The notes below the pieces were generated by a model. It did no database searches, was not told the origin of the DNA, and was given only the letters and a program-made list of their open reading frames with translations. This document shows, piece after piece, positions 43,659 to 51,685 of a DNA stretch of 64,000 nucleotides. Position 1 is the stretch's first letter. Each line of letters starts with the position of its first letter. Both the position numbers and the translations under genes were made by a program. This stretch comes from JADKAV01 sp963704075 (GTDB lineage: Bacteria; Actinomycetota; Actinomycetes; S36-B12; UBA10799): positions 130,315 through 194,314 of the forward strand of contig CAVPGV010000019.1 of assembly GCA_963704075.1 (NCBI GenBank), written 5' to 3'.

Positions 43659-45446
43659 ATGAAAGAAGCCTCACAGGCACCCCTCTTCCCCCCGATCACC
43701 TCGGGCGGGCTCACCGACCGCGCAGTCGAGCATGGCCTCAAGAACCCGAATCGCGTCGCCCTGCGCCGGCGCACCGCCGCTGGATGGCAGGACGTCACGT
43801 CGGGGCAGTTCCTCAGCGAGGTGCAGGCCTTGGCCAAGGGGCTGATGGCCGCCGGGATCTCGCACGGCGACCGTATCGCCATCATGAGCGCCACCCGCTA
43901 CGAATGGACACTGGCTGACTACGCCGGCTGGTTCGCCGGAGCCACCGTCGTCCCCATCTACGAGACGTCGTCGGCCGAGCAGGTTGAGTGGATCCTCAGC
44001 AACGCGGAGTGCACCGGGGTCTTCTTGGAGGCCGACAGGCACCGGGAGGTCTTCGATCAGGTGGCGGATCGGGTTCCCACCAAACTGGTCTGGATGTTCG
44101 ACGAGGGCGCGGTCGACTCGCTGGCGGCCGAGGGTGCCTCGGTGACCGACGACGAGCTGGAAGCCCGCCGGGCGGCAGTCGGACCGGACGACATCGCCAC
44201 GATCATCTACACCTCCGGCACGACCGGGCGACCCAAGGGCTGCGTCCTGACGCACTCGAACATCCGGTTCGAGACCGACAACGTCGTGGGCGCCATGCCC
44301 GATCTGTTCGACGCCCACGGCTCCACGCTGCTGTTCATCCCGCTGGCCCACGTGTTCGGCCGGGTGATCGAGATCGGATGCATCGAGTCCGGCACCGTCC
44401 TCGGACACAGCGCCGATGTCAAGAACATCGTCAGTCACCTCGGGGAGTTCCAGCCGACCTTCCTGTTGTCGGTTCCCCGAGTGTTCGAGAAGGTGTTCAA
44501 CTCCGCCCAGATGAAGGCCACGGGCGAGGGCAAAGGTCGCATCTTCGACATGGCTGCGAACACTGCGATCGACTACTCGAAAGCCGTCGACACCGGCGGC
44601 CCGGGAATCCCCCTGAAGGTGAAGCATTTCATCTTCGACAAGCTGGTCTACGGCAAGTTGCGGGCTGCACTCGGCGGCAAGGTCGAGTACGCGGTGTCCG
44701 GCGGCGCCCCGCTCGGCGCTCGTCTCGGGCACTTCTTCCGCGGCATCGGGGTGACCATCCTCGAGGGCTACGGACTGACCGAGACGTCCGCGGCGAGCAC
44801 CATCAACCTCCCGGACGCGATCCGCATCGGCACCGTCGGACGTCCCATGCCAGGAGCGGGAGTCAAGATCGCCGACGACGGCGAGATCCTGCTCAGGGGC
44901 GGGCAGATCTTCCAGGGCTACTGGAAGAACCAGAAGGCCACCGACGAGGTGCTGGACGCCGACGGATGGTTCCACAGCGGTGACATCGGCGAACTCGACC
45001 GTGAAGGCTTCTTGAAGATCACCGGCCGCAAGAAGGAACTGATCGTGACCGCCGGCGGCAAGAACGTGGCCCCGGCCGTGCTCGAGGACCGGATCCGCGC
45101 CAACTGGCTGGTCAGCCAGTGCATGGTGGTGGGCGACAACAAGCCGTTCATCGCCGCTCTGATCACTTTGGACGTCGAAGCGCTTCCGGCCTGGCTGGAG
45201 CAGAAGGACCGCCCAGCCGACACGCCGCTGGCCGACCTATCCAACGACCCTGAGATCGTCGCCGAGGTGCAGGCCGCGGTGGACGACGCGAACAAGGCGG
45301 TCAGCAACGCCGAAGCCATCAAGAAGTTCCACATCCTGTCGGTCGACTGGACCGAGGAGGGTGGTCAGCTCACACCGTCGATGAAACTCAAGCGCAACGT
45401 CGTCATGAGCGAATTCGAGCAAGAGGTCGAGGCGCTGTACGCCTGA
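43659..45446 (+). CDS. Long-chain fatty acid--CoA ligase (FadD15 type)
   Basis: 595 residues of the ANL superfamily. The P-loop A3 motif is IIYTSGTTGRPKGCVLTHSN, A5 is GYGLTETSA, A7 is WFHSGDIGELD, and the C-terminal Lys is in LTPSMKLKRN. It activates fatty acids through an acyl-adenylate to acyl-CoA. Orthologous position to fadD15 (Rv2187) next to SRPBCC genes. The ATG at 43659 has AGGAG a few bases upstream. Ends in a strong terminator. Confidence 0.94.
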   Translation: MKEASQAPLFPPITSGGLTDRAVEHGLKNPNRVALRRRTAAGWQDVTSGQFLSEVQALAKGLMAAGISHGDRIAIMSATRYEWTLADYAGWFAGATVVPIYETSSAEQVEWILSNAECTGVFLEADRHREVFDQVADRVPTKLVWMFDEGAVDSLAAEGASVTDDELEARRAAVGPDDIATIIYTSGTTGRPKGCVLTHSNIRFETDNVVGAMPDLFDAHGSTLLFIPLAHVFGRVIEIGCIESGTVLGHSADVKNIVSHLGEFQPTFLLSVPRVFEKVFNSAQMKATGEGKGRIFDMAANTAIDYSKAVDTGGPGIPLKVKHFIFDKLVYGKLRAALGGKVEYAVSGGAPLGARLGHFFRGIGVTILEGYGLTETSAASTINLPDAIRIGTVGRPMPGAGVKIADDGEILLRGGQIFQGYWKNQKATDEVLDADGWFHSGDIGELDREGFLKITGRKKELIVTAGGKNVAPAVLEDRIRANWLVSQCMVVGDNKPFIAALITLDVEALPAWLEQKDRPADTPLADLSNDPEIVAEVQAAVDDANKAVSNAEAIKKFHILSVDWTEEGGQLTPSMKLKRNVVMSEFEQEVEALYA

Positions 45447-45459
45447 TCTCCCAACCATG

Positions 45460-45502
45460 AACGTGTGCGGGTTCCCCTGAACGACGGGAACCCGCACACG
45501 TT
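45460..45502 (+). terminator. Strong hairpin terminator after the acyl-CoA ligase gene
   Basis: Perfect 17-bp stem (45460-45476 with 45486-45502), 9-base loop, starting 14 bases after the stop codon; followed by TCGCTGTTT. Confidence 0.88.
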
Positions 45503-45552
45503 TCGCTGTTTGAGCCAGCGCAGGCACCCGAAACCGTGGTGGAATCGTCGGC

Positions 45553-46725
45553 GTGGAACCCGTTGTGGTCGCTGCCGTGCTCGCCGCCGGGCTGTTGGGC
45601 CTGGTCGGGTGGGTGTTGCAGCGGCGGCGGCGCCAGCGCGAGGAATACCGTTCCGCCCACCGTCTGCTGCGCCGGTTGCAGATGGTCTCCCGGCAACTGC
45701 CGGTCGGCCTCGACGAGGTGTCACTGGCCCAGGGAACCCTTGACGAGATCTCCCGCGACGTTCCGTCAGCGCGGTCGGTGCTGTTCGTCGCACAGGGCGA
45801 TCAACTGGTTCCGTACGCCGTCAGGGGCGCAGACCGCAGTCCGTTCCCGTCACTCACCTTGTCGAGCATGGGGGCTTCGGCCACCGGCCGGCCGCACAGC
45901 GGCAAGGGAATCGTCTCCGGCGGTTCGCAGCACGAAGCGATCATCCCGCTGCTGTTCGACTCGCGCCTGGTGGGCATTGTGGCCCTGCAGAACGGCGATA
46001 CCCCGTTCGACTCCGGCGGTCTCAAACAGGTCCGCAGGCACACCCAGGAGGCGGCTCTCCGGCTGGACAGCGGACGGCTGTTCGCCGATGTCCGCACCGA
46101 AGCCACCAGTGAAGAACGCCGGCGACTGGCCCGCGAGATCCACGACGGCATCGCCCAGGAACTGGCCAGCGTCGGGTACGCCCTCGACGCCCTGGTCGCC
46201 GACCTGCAGGGCACTCAGGCGCAGGGCCTGGCCGACGACATCCGCTCGGAGGTTCGGCGGATCATCAGCGAGCTGCGACTGAGCATTTTCGACCTGCGAG
46301 CCGACATCCAGCCGGGCGTCGGGCTCGGTTCGGCGCTCACCGGGTACGTCCAGCAGGCAGGGACCGCCGCCGGGTTGACCGTTCATCTGGTCATGGACGA
46401 GGCCCACGACCGGCTGGCGCTGGCTCAGGAGACCGAACTGCTGCGCATCGCCCAGGAGGCCGTGACCAACGTGCGTCGCCACGCCAACGCCGAGAACGTG
46501 TGGGTGACGTGCCGGGTCGACCCCCCATACGCGTTTCTGCGTGTGGCCGACGATGGAACTGGGATGGATTCACCGCGCAACGACAGCTTCGGGTTGGACA
46601 TCATGCAGGAAAGAGCCGATCGCATCGGTGCCGAGTTGGCGTGGCACCCGCGCGAAGGGGGCGGCACTGTGCTGGAGGTCGTGCTGCAACCCGCGGCGGC
46701 GGAGAGACAGGAGGAAGTCCGATGA
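45553..46725 (+). CDS. NarL-type sensor histidine kinase with GAF domain
   Basis: 390 residues: one N-terminal membrane helix (VVAAVLAAGLLGLVGWVL), a GAF-like sensory domain (about residues 45-180), HisKA_3 dimerisation helix with the phospho-acceptor His in RRLAREIHDGIAQELA, and an HATPase with RIAQEAVTNVRRHA and VADDGTGMD. It phosphorylates the NarL-family regulator encoded next, with ATGA overlap. The signal is unknown. Streptomyces has a two-component pair in the same neighbourhood. Confidence 0.92.
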   Translation: MEPVVVAAVLAAGLLGLVGWVLQRRRRQREEYRSAHRLLRRLQMVSRQLPVGLDEVSLAQGTLDEISRDVPSARSVLFVAQGDQLVPYAVRGADRSPFPSLTLSSMGASATGRPHSGKGIVSGGSQHEAIIPLLFDSRLVGIVALQNGDTPFDSGGLKQVRRHTQEAALRLDSGRLFADVRTEATSEERRRLAREIHDGIAQELASVGYALDALVADLQGTQAQGLADDIRSEVRRIISELRLSIFDLRADIQPGVGLGSALTGYVQQAGTAAGLTVHLVMDEAHDRLALAQETELLRIAQEAVTNVRRHANAENVWVTCRVDPPYAFLRVADDGTGMDSPRNDSFGLDIMQERADRIGAELAWHPREGGGTVLEVVLQPAAAERQEEVR

Positions 46726-47363
46726 CGATCTCGGTTCTCCTCGTCGACGACCACGAGTTGATCAGACAGGGCTTGCGTCGCTCCTTCGAGCGCGACGGGG
46801 ACTTCGAAGTCATCGGCGAGGCCGGCTCGGCCGCCGACGCCGAGCGCCTACTGCGCATCACCCATCCCGACGTCGTCGTGCTGGATGTCAGGCTGCCCGA
46901 CGGATCCGGCCTCAAACTGGCTGCGAGCTCACGCGAACGCTACCCCGACCTGGGCATCGTCATCCTCACGATGTACGCCGGTGACGAGCAGCTGTTCGCC
47001 GCGCTGGAAGCGGGCGCCTCGGCGTTCGTTCCGAAGAACGCCCCCTCCGACGACGTCGTCGCCGCCGCCCGGCATGCCGCAACGACCCCCCAGTCCTTCA
47101 CCGCGAAGGACCTGGCAGACGCGATGAAGCGCAAGCTCAGCCCGACCGGTCCACAGCTGAGCCCACGGGAGCGCGAGGTGCTGCAACTGCTGGCCGATGG
47201 ATTGGGCGTGGCACAGATCTCCCGTCGCCTGTTCATCAGCGAATCGACCACTAAGACCCACATCTCCAAGCTGTACGAGAAACTGGGGGCGGGTAACCGC
47301 GCCCAGGCGCTCATGACCGCATTGAAACTCGGCCTGCTGCGGCAGTCGGACCCCACCGTCTGA
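46722..47363 (+). CDS. NarL/FixJ family response regulator
   Basis: 213 residues: receiver domain with LVDDHELIRQG and phospho-acceptor Asp in VVLDVRLPDGSG, Thr/Lys switch residues in ILTMYAG and FVPKNA; LuxR-type HTH with LSPREREVLQLLADGLG and ISESTTKTHISKLYEKLG. Pairs with the preceding kinase. Target genes are not visible. Confidence 0.93.
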   Translation: MTISVLLVDDHELIRQGLRRSFERDGDFEVIGEAGSAADAERLLRITHPDVVVLDVRLPDGSGLKLAASSRERYPDLGIVILTMYAGDEQLFAALEAGASAFVPKNAPSDDVVAAARHAATTPQSFTAKDLADAMKRKLSPTGPQLSPREREVLQLLADGLGVAQISRRLFISESTTKTHISKLYEKLGAGNRAQALMTALKLGLLRQSDPTV

Positions 47364-47408
47364 CCTGCGATACTTCTCCCGAGACCCGAAGACGTCGGGT
47401 GAGCGCGG

Positions 47409-48638
47409 ATGGGAGAAGCAGTGCCGGTTCCCGCACGCCCGCGCCGGTGGTGGGTGCTCCCCACCGTGGTGTTCGCCCTCACCCGGGTCTGGCTGCTGCT
47501 CATCCCGTTCGGACTGATTCCCTACCTCGGCGGCACCCTGGTCATCAATGACGTGACTTTGTACGAACAATGGGCCACGTTGCTGCAGACCGGCCAGTTC
47601 CCGGTCGGTGACCAGATGTGGCAGTACCCGCCGCTCGTCGGTCCCATCCTGGCGCTCGGTGCGCTCATCCCGCCCGACCCGACCCTCGGGCTGATACTGG
47701 TGATGCTCCTCGCAGATGCGGCAACCTTCGGAGTGCTCCTCCGCGCGGTCGGTCGGGGCGGGGCCGCCGACGGGCCGTGGGCCTGGATCGCGGCGGGCAT
47801 GCTGATCGGGCCGGTGTGGCTCACCCGCTTCGACGTGCTCCCCGCACTGTTCGCGGTCCTGGCCCTGCTGTCGATGTCGCGCCCGGTGCGATCCGGCGCG
47901 CTGCTGGCCGCGGGCGCCCTGCTCAAGGTCTGGCCGGCGCTGCTGCTGCTCAGCGTTCCCCGCAAGTCCCTGGGCCGGGCGCTGGCGGGGTTCGTCGCCA
48001 CCTCATCCGCGATTCTGGTCGCGCTGCTGCTCACGATGCAGGGCGCGGGATCCTTTGCCTCTGAACAGCGGGCACGCGGCCTACAAGTCGAATCGGTTCC
48101 AGCATGGTTCTTCCTCATCGGCCACCATCTCGGGCTGGAGCGGACGTTCGTGTACCGATACGGGGCCATGGAGGTCCAGGCTCCTGGCACCGCCGCTGTG
48201 GCTGCGGCCATCACGGCCGCGGCCGTGGTCGGTCTGGGTTTCCTCGCCTGGCTGAGACTGACCGGGCGCCTGGATGCCGTGGCCCCGGCGGACATTGCTT
48301 TGGTCTTGGTCCTGGTCTCTATGGTCACCTCGCGCGTATTGTCCCCCCAGTACCTGGTGTGGGTCGCGGGTATCGCCGCCGTATGTCTGCTGGATCCACG
48401 GACTCTGATGCGGCCGGTGATCGTCGTGCTGATGCCCGTCGCTGCGCTCGGGCAGGTCCTGTACCCCATGCACTACGACTGGTTGTTGTCCGACGGCCTC
48501 AGCGGCTTGGCTCTGCAGAGCATGCGGATCACCCTGTTGCTGGTCGCGACGGTCTGGGGGGTCTGGCGACTATGGCAGGTCGGTAGGTCCGGTCAGGTCG
48601 GGGTCGACGCCGTCGAGCAGGTCCGTCAGCCGGCCTGA
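47409..48638 (+). CDS. GT87-type mannosyltransferase (PimE-like GT-C protein)
   Basis: 409 residues, about 10 membrane helices. After the first helix the extracytoplasmic loop has VINDVTLYEQWATLL with an Asp expected to be catalytic in GT-C enzymes, then QYPPLVGPILAL. The GT87 family uses polyprenyl-phosphate mannose to elongate phosphatidylinositol mannosides. Being next to pimB' supports this. Its 3' end overlaps the convergent pimB' by 69 bp. Exact acceptor not deducible. Confidence 0.78.
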   Translation: MGEAVPVPARPRRWWVLPTVVFALTRVWLLLIPFGLIPYLGGTLVINDVTLYEQWATLLQTGQFPVGDQMWQYPPLVGPILALGALIPPDPTLGLILVMLLADAATFGVLLRAVGRGGAADGPWAWIAAGMLIGPVWLTRFDVLPALFAVLALLSMSRPVRSGALLAAGALLKVWPALLLLSVPRKSLGRALAGFVATSSAILVALLLTMQGAGSFASEQRARGLQVESVPAWFFLIGHHLGLERTFVYRYGAMEVQAPGTAAVAAAITAAAVVGLGFLAWLRLTGRLDAVAPADIALVLVLVSMVTSRVLSPQYLVWVAGIAAVCLLDPRTLMRPVIVVLMPVAALGQVLYPMHYDWLLSDGLSGLALQSMRITLLLVATVWGVWRLWQVGRSGQVGVDAVEQVRQPA

Positions 48639-49739
48639 CACCGTCGGCCAGGTCCACTGCTCCTCCACCCACCTGCGGCCGCGTTCGCCCATGGCAGCGG
48701 CCAGCGCGGGATCCTCGAGCAACTGCACGACCCGACCCGCGACCTGCGCCAGGTTGCGCCCATCCACCACAAAACCGGTCTGGGACTCCAGGACCGCATC
48801 CGGCGCGCCGCCGGAGTCACCGGCGATGACCGGCAGACCCACCGCCCCCGCCTCCAGGTAGACGATCCCCAGTCCTTCGACGTCCCATCCCCGGTTGCGG
48901 GTCCGGCACGGCATGGCGAAGACGTCGCCGGCCGCATAGTGCGAGGGCAGCGACTCCCACGGCACCGTTCCGGTCATCACCACACTGTCCTGCACCCCGG
49001 TCTCAGCCACCAAAGCGTCCAGTCGGGAACGGTAGGGCCCACCGCCGACGATCAGCAGGGCGGCGTCGGGCAATGTGCGCTGAACCGCTGGCCACGCGCG
49101 GATCAGCGTGTCCTGCCCCTTGCGCGGCATCAGCCTCGAAACGCACACCACCACCGGGCGCGCCGACAGGCCCAAGCTCTCACGCACACGCGCACCCTCG
49201 GCCCGCACCCGTGGATGGAACGTTTCGGTGTCCACCCCCGGAACCAGTCGGCGCATTCTGGCAGCGGCCTGTGGCCGCAGGGCTGCGGCGATGCGCGAGC
49301 GGGTGTACTCCCCCAGATAGGTGACGGTATCCACGGAGTCGCCGATGGATCGCAGAACCGACCGGGCACCCGGCGTGCTTGCCCAGGCGGCCTCATGCCC
49401 GTGTGTGATCGCCACGATCGGGGCCATCCCCCGTGAACGCAGCCGCGGTGCGAGCAGCCCCAGCGGGGCCGCCGCCCCGAACAGGACGCGATCGCAGTCA
49501 TACTCCGCGGCGATGTCCCGCGCCTTGTTCAGGACCAGCGGTTCGGGCAGCATCAACGAGGTCCGGTGGCGGACGATCGGGAACGGCTGTTCGGCGTCGA
49601 ACTGAGCTGCGCGTTTCCAGGCCGGGGCGTATACGACCACCGATTCCGGTGGCTGGTGCGTCAGCACGCCGTGCACAAACGCCTGAATGCCCCCGGCCCT
49701 GGGTGGGAAGTCGTTCGTGACGACCAGCGTTCTGCTCAC
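48570..49739 (-). CDS. pimB: GDP-mannose-dependent phosphatidylinositol monomannoside mannosyltransferase PimB'
   Basis: 389 residues, GT4/GT-B fold: LVVTNDFPPRAGGIQAFVHG at the N-terminus, acceptor-side THGHEAAW, donor-side VCVSRLMPRKGQDTLI and the catalytic segment EGLGIVYLEAGAVGLPVIAG. Orthologous by position and motif to Rv2188c, which adds the second mannose to PIM1 on the inner face of the membrane. The start ATG at 49739 is nine bases from the NlpC/P60 stop. Confidence 0.92.
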   Translation of the reverse strand: MSRTLVVTNDFPPRAGGIQAFVHGVLTHQPPESVVVYAPAWKRAAQFDAEQPFPIVRHRTSLMLPEPLVLNKARDIAAEYDCDRVLFGAAAPLGLLAPRLRSRGMAPIVAITHGHEAAWASTPGARSVLRSIGDSVDTVTYLGEYTRSRIAAALRPQAAARMRRLVPGVDTETFHPRVRAEGARVRESLGLSARPVVVCVSRLMPRKGQDTLIRAWPAVQRTLPDAALLIVGGGPYRSRLDALVAETGVQDSVVMTGTVPWESLPSHYAAGDVFAMPCRTRNRGWDVEGLGIVYLEAGAVGLPVIAGDSGGAPDAVLESQTGFVVDGRNLAQVAGRVVQLLEDPALAAAMGERGRRWVEEQWTWPTVSGRLTDLLDGVDPDLTGPTDLP

Positions 49740-49748
49740 CGCGCGGCG

Positions 49749-50783
49749 TCAGACCTTCGGCCGGCCTGCGCCGGCGAACTCAGCCATCCATTCATTGGTG
49801 AACAACTTCTCGTACACGACACCTTCACGCGGGTTCTTGGCGTGCACGAAGTACCCGTCACCGGTGTAGATCCCGGCATGCTCGTCGGTCCCGTAGATGA
49901 ACACGACGTCGCCGGGGGCCAGTTGGGTGACATCGACGCGTTTCGTCTTGTCGTACTGACCCTGCACGGAGTGCGGCAGCTTGACCCCGGCTTGTTCCCA
50001 CGCAGCCTTGACCAGCCCGGAGGAGTCGAAGGCGTCCGGACCGGTCGCGCCGGCCTTGTACGGCTTTCCGACCTGTTCGATGGCGAACTTCACGACTGGT
50101 TTGGTGGTGGATTTGGGGAGCTCGGAGATGGTGTCAGCCGCCTCGTTGGCCTGCTCCTGCTGCTGCCGTTGCTGCCTGGCCAGTTCCTCGGCCAACTGCC
50201 GTTGCTGCTCGGCCTGCAGCTGCGACAGCAGGGCGGAGGACTGCTGTACCCGGGCGTCTATCGCCGCCTTGGCATCCAGAATCTCGTTGCGAGCCTTCTC
50301 CGCCTGCCGCTCGGCCTTCTCCAATGCCGCTTGGTCGCGCACCAGTTGCTGCTCAGCCACTTGCGTGCGCACGAGTGCGGAATTCTGCTGACCGGCGATG
50401 ATCCGCGCGGTGTCCAGAGTCGCCAACCAGCCGGACGGAGCCTCCGACGCCAGCACCAACAGACTGGGGTCGACACCGCCGCTGCGGTAGATCTGGCTGA
50501 CCACCTGGTTGAGCGTGGCCTGGTTGTCGGTGACGCTCTGCTGGGTGCTGGTCAGTTCGGCCTGCTTGTCGATCACCGCTTGCTGCGCCTGTTGCCAATC
50601 GAGGGTCGCCGAGTTGGCCTGCTCGGCAGCCGCAGCAGCCTGGCGCTGCAGCATGGACAACTCGGACTGAACTCGGGAGATGTCCTGCTCGATGTCCGCG
50701 TACGCGCCGGTGACCGGTGACAGGATCAGGGCACACGACATCCCGGCTGCTGCCAGCGCCGGGAAGAACCGAAACGACCCCAT
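49749..50783 (-). CDS. NlpC/P60 peptidoglycan hydrolase-like protein with Ser in place of the catalytic Cys
   Basis: 344 residues: signal peptide (ALAAAGMSCALILSPVTGAYA), long coiled coil (about residues 30-215) and C-terminal NlpC/P60 domain. The domain is intact in length and keeps the second residue (EHAGIYTGDGYFVHA), but the nucleophile motif FDCSG reads FDSSG: codon TCC at 50024-50022, Ser254. A Cys peptidase with Ser is expected to be inactive or very weak. The neighbourhood matches Rv2190c (ripC), whose coiled coil is thought to dock with FtsEX. Leaderless start at ATG 50783. Confidence 0.9.
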   Translation of the reverse strand: MGSFRFFPALAAAGMSCALILSPVTGAYADIEQDISRVQSELSMLQRQAAAAAEQANSATLDWQQAQQAVIDKQAELTSTQQSVTDNQATLNQVVSQIYRSGGVDPSLLVLASEAPSGWLATLDTARIIAGQQNSALVRTQVAEQQLVRDQAALEKAERQAEKARNEILDAKAAIDARVQQSSALLSQLQAEQQRQLAEELARQQRQQQEQANEAADTISELPKSTTKPVVKFAIEQVGKPYKAGATGPDAFDSSGLVKAAWEQAGVKLPHSVQGQYDKTKRVDVTQLAPGDVVFIYGTDEHAGIYTGDGYFVHAKNPREGVVYEKLFTNEWMAEFAGAGRPKV

Positions 50784-50789
50784 ACAACC

Positions 50790-50795
50790 ATTGTG
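50790..50795 (-). promoter_or_regulatory. -10 element CACAAT, leaderless start of the NlpC/P60 gene
   Basis: CACAAT on the minus strand, six bases before the ATG at 50783; no Shine-Dalgarno. Confidence 0.5.
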
Positions 50796-50824
50796 CACCC
50801 AAGCCACACCGCTTGCCCGAACGC

Positions 50825-51001
50825 TCACACGGCGCGCACGAAGCGTAATGGTGCGACCAATCCGGAGGAAGCCAGCGCATCCATGGCCGCTACTTCGTCC
50901 GCGGTCAACCTCCCTTCGGCAGGGGCGTCCAGCAAAGCCGTCACCACACAGTCGGCGCAAGCGGCTGGTCGCGCCGCGCAGGTCCCACAATCGATGAGCA
51001 T
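50825..51001 (-). CDS. Small conserved Cys-rich protein
   Basis: 58 residues beginning MLIDCGTCAARPAACADC: four Cys spaced CxxC-x6-CxxC suggest a metal site. The rest is helical (GRLTADEVAAMDALASSGLV). Small proteins of this type accompany the NlpC/P60 and pimB' genes in many actinobacteria; function unknown. ATG at 51001 with GGAGG six bases upstream, so the longer frame beginning at 51052 is not used. Confidence 0.78.
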   Translation of the reverse strand: MLIDCGTCAARPAACADCVVTALLDAPAEGRLTADEVAAMDALASSGLVAPLRFVRAV

Positions 51002-51295
51002 CAGGTACCTCCTCCATCTCGTGCTCGAGACGGTAGGGCCACCCCCTGACAAAACGGTTCCTCGCAGTGGAAGCCCTCCGGCGGAGCATCGCCGGATAGG
51101 GCCTTTGCTGCCTTCGGATTTCAGGGCCCTGCCTGCGGCGACCAGGCCTGACAGCGTTTACGCGCATCGGGGAGCGGTTGGCGCAGCCGCGAACCCACAC
51201 GTGGTTCTGGCTCACGGATGGCACGGACTCTCCCGGATCGCTCAACTTCACAAACCGGGCGCTCCTGAGGGAGCGAGCAGAGCGGCCAGTCAGGG
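51002..51295. other. Intergenic region, no gene seen
   Basis: About 294 bp between two small minus-strand genes. It has several imperfect hairpins (for example around GAACCCAC/GTGGTTC at 51191-51207) but no family I can name. A c-di-AMP riboswitch was looked for and not convincingly found. Confidence 0.4.
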
Positions 51296-51511
51296 TTACT
51301 CGGCGTCGCCGGCCCTGGGGATGATTTCGACGGTGTCGGTGGCACCGCACCAGCGGCATCTCACCTCTTCTATGTCATCGTGGAGCACTTCCTGGTCCTC
51401 GATGCCGACTTCACCGCCGAGGTCGAAGTGCCAGTACTCCCTGGCCCGCCGCGAGCGCACCACATCGAATCGCGTCAGGTTCCCGCAGCGCGAGCAGCGC
51501 CACCTCGTCAT
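51296..51511 (-). CDS. Small zinc-ribbon protein
   Basis: 71 residues: MTRWRCSRCGNLTRFDVV at the start and VRCRWCGATDTVEI at the end give two CxxC knuckles separated by about 45 residues, a zinc ribbon. A conserved actinobacterial hypothetical protein. The ATG at 51511 is preferred; an in-frame GTG at 51535 adds eight residues. Longer open frames upstream are antisense to the DEDD nuclease gene. Confidence 0.75.
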   Translation of the reverse strand: MTRWRCSRCGNLTRFDVVRSRRAREYWHFDLGGEVGIEDQEVLHDDIEEVRCRWCGATDTVEIIPRAGDAE

Positions 51512-51672
51512 CCGGTCCGGGGATTCGATCGCCACGCCGCCCAGCCTAGTTCGGCGACCACAACCGGCGAGGCGCGCCCGTGCGGTGAAGGCGCGACGCC
51601 CGTTCGCTCGGCGACGAGCACAACCACCCACCCTCGGGTGCGGCGCTGCGCGGATTTGTCGTACGTCTCTCA

Positions 51673-51678
51673 TAGCGT
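51673..51678 (+). promoter_or_regulatory. -10 element TAGCGT upstream of the DEDD/GIY-YIG gene
   Basis: TAGCGT lies seven bases before the ATG at 51686, leaderless-type spacing. Confidence 0.42.
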
Positions 51679-51685
51679 CGAGAGC

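Noticed and set aside
19471..51125. Identical 16-base sequence CCTTCGGATTTCAGGG at about 19.47 and 51.11 kb
   Set aside because: A single exact 16-base match is expected about once by chance in 64 kb, and the flanks do not match.
51002..51295. Possible c-di-AMP (ydaO) riboswitch upstream of the small Cys-rich/NlpC genes
   Set aside because: Such riboswitches often precede actinobacterial NlpC/P60 genes, but I could not find the conserved core on either strand, and the NlpC gene appears to have its own leaderless promoter.
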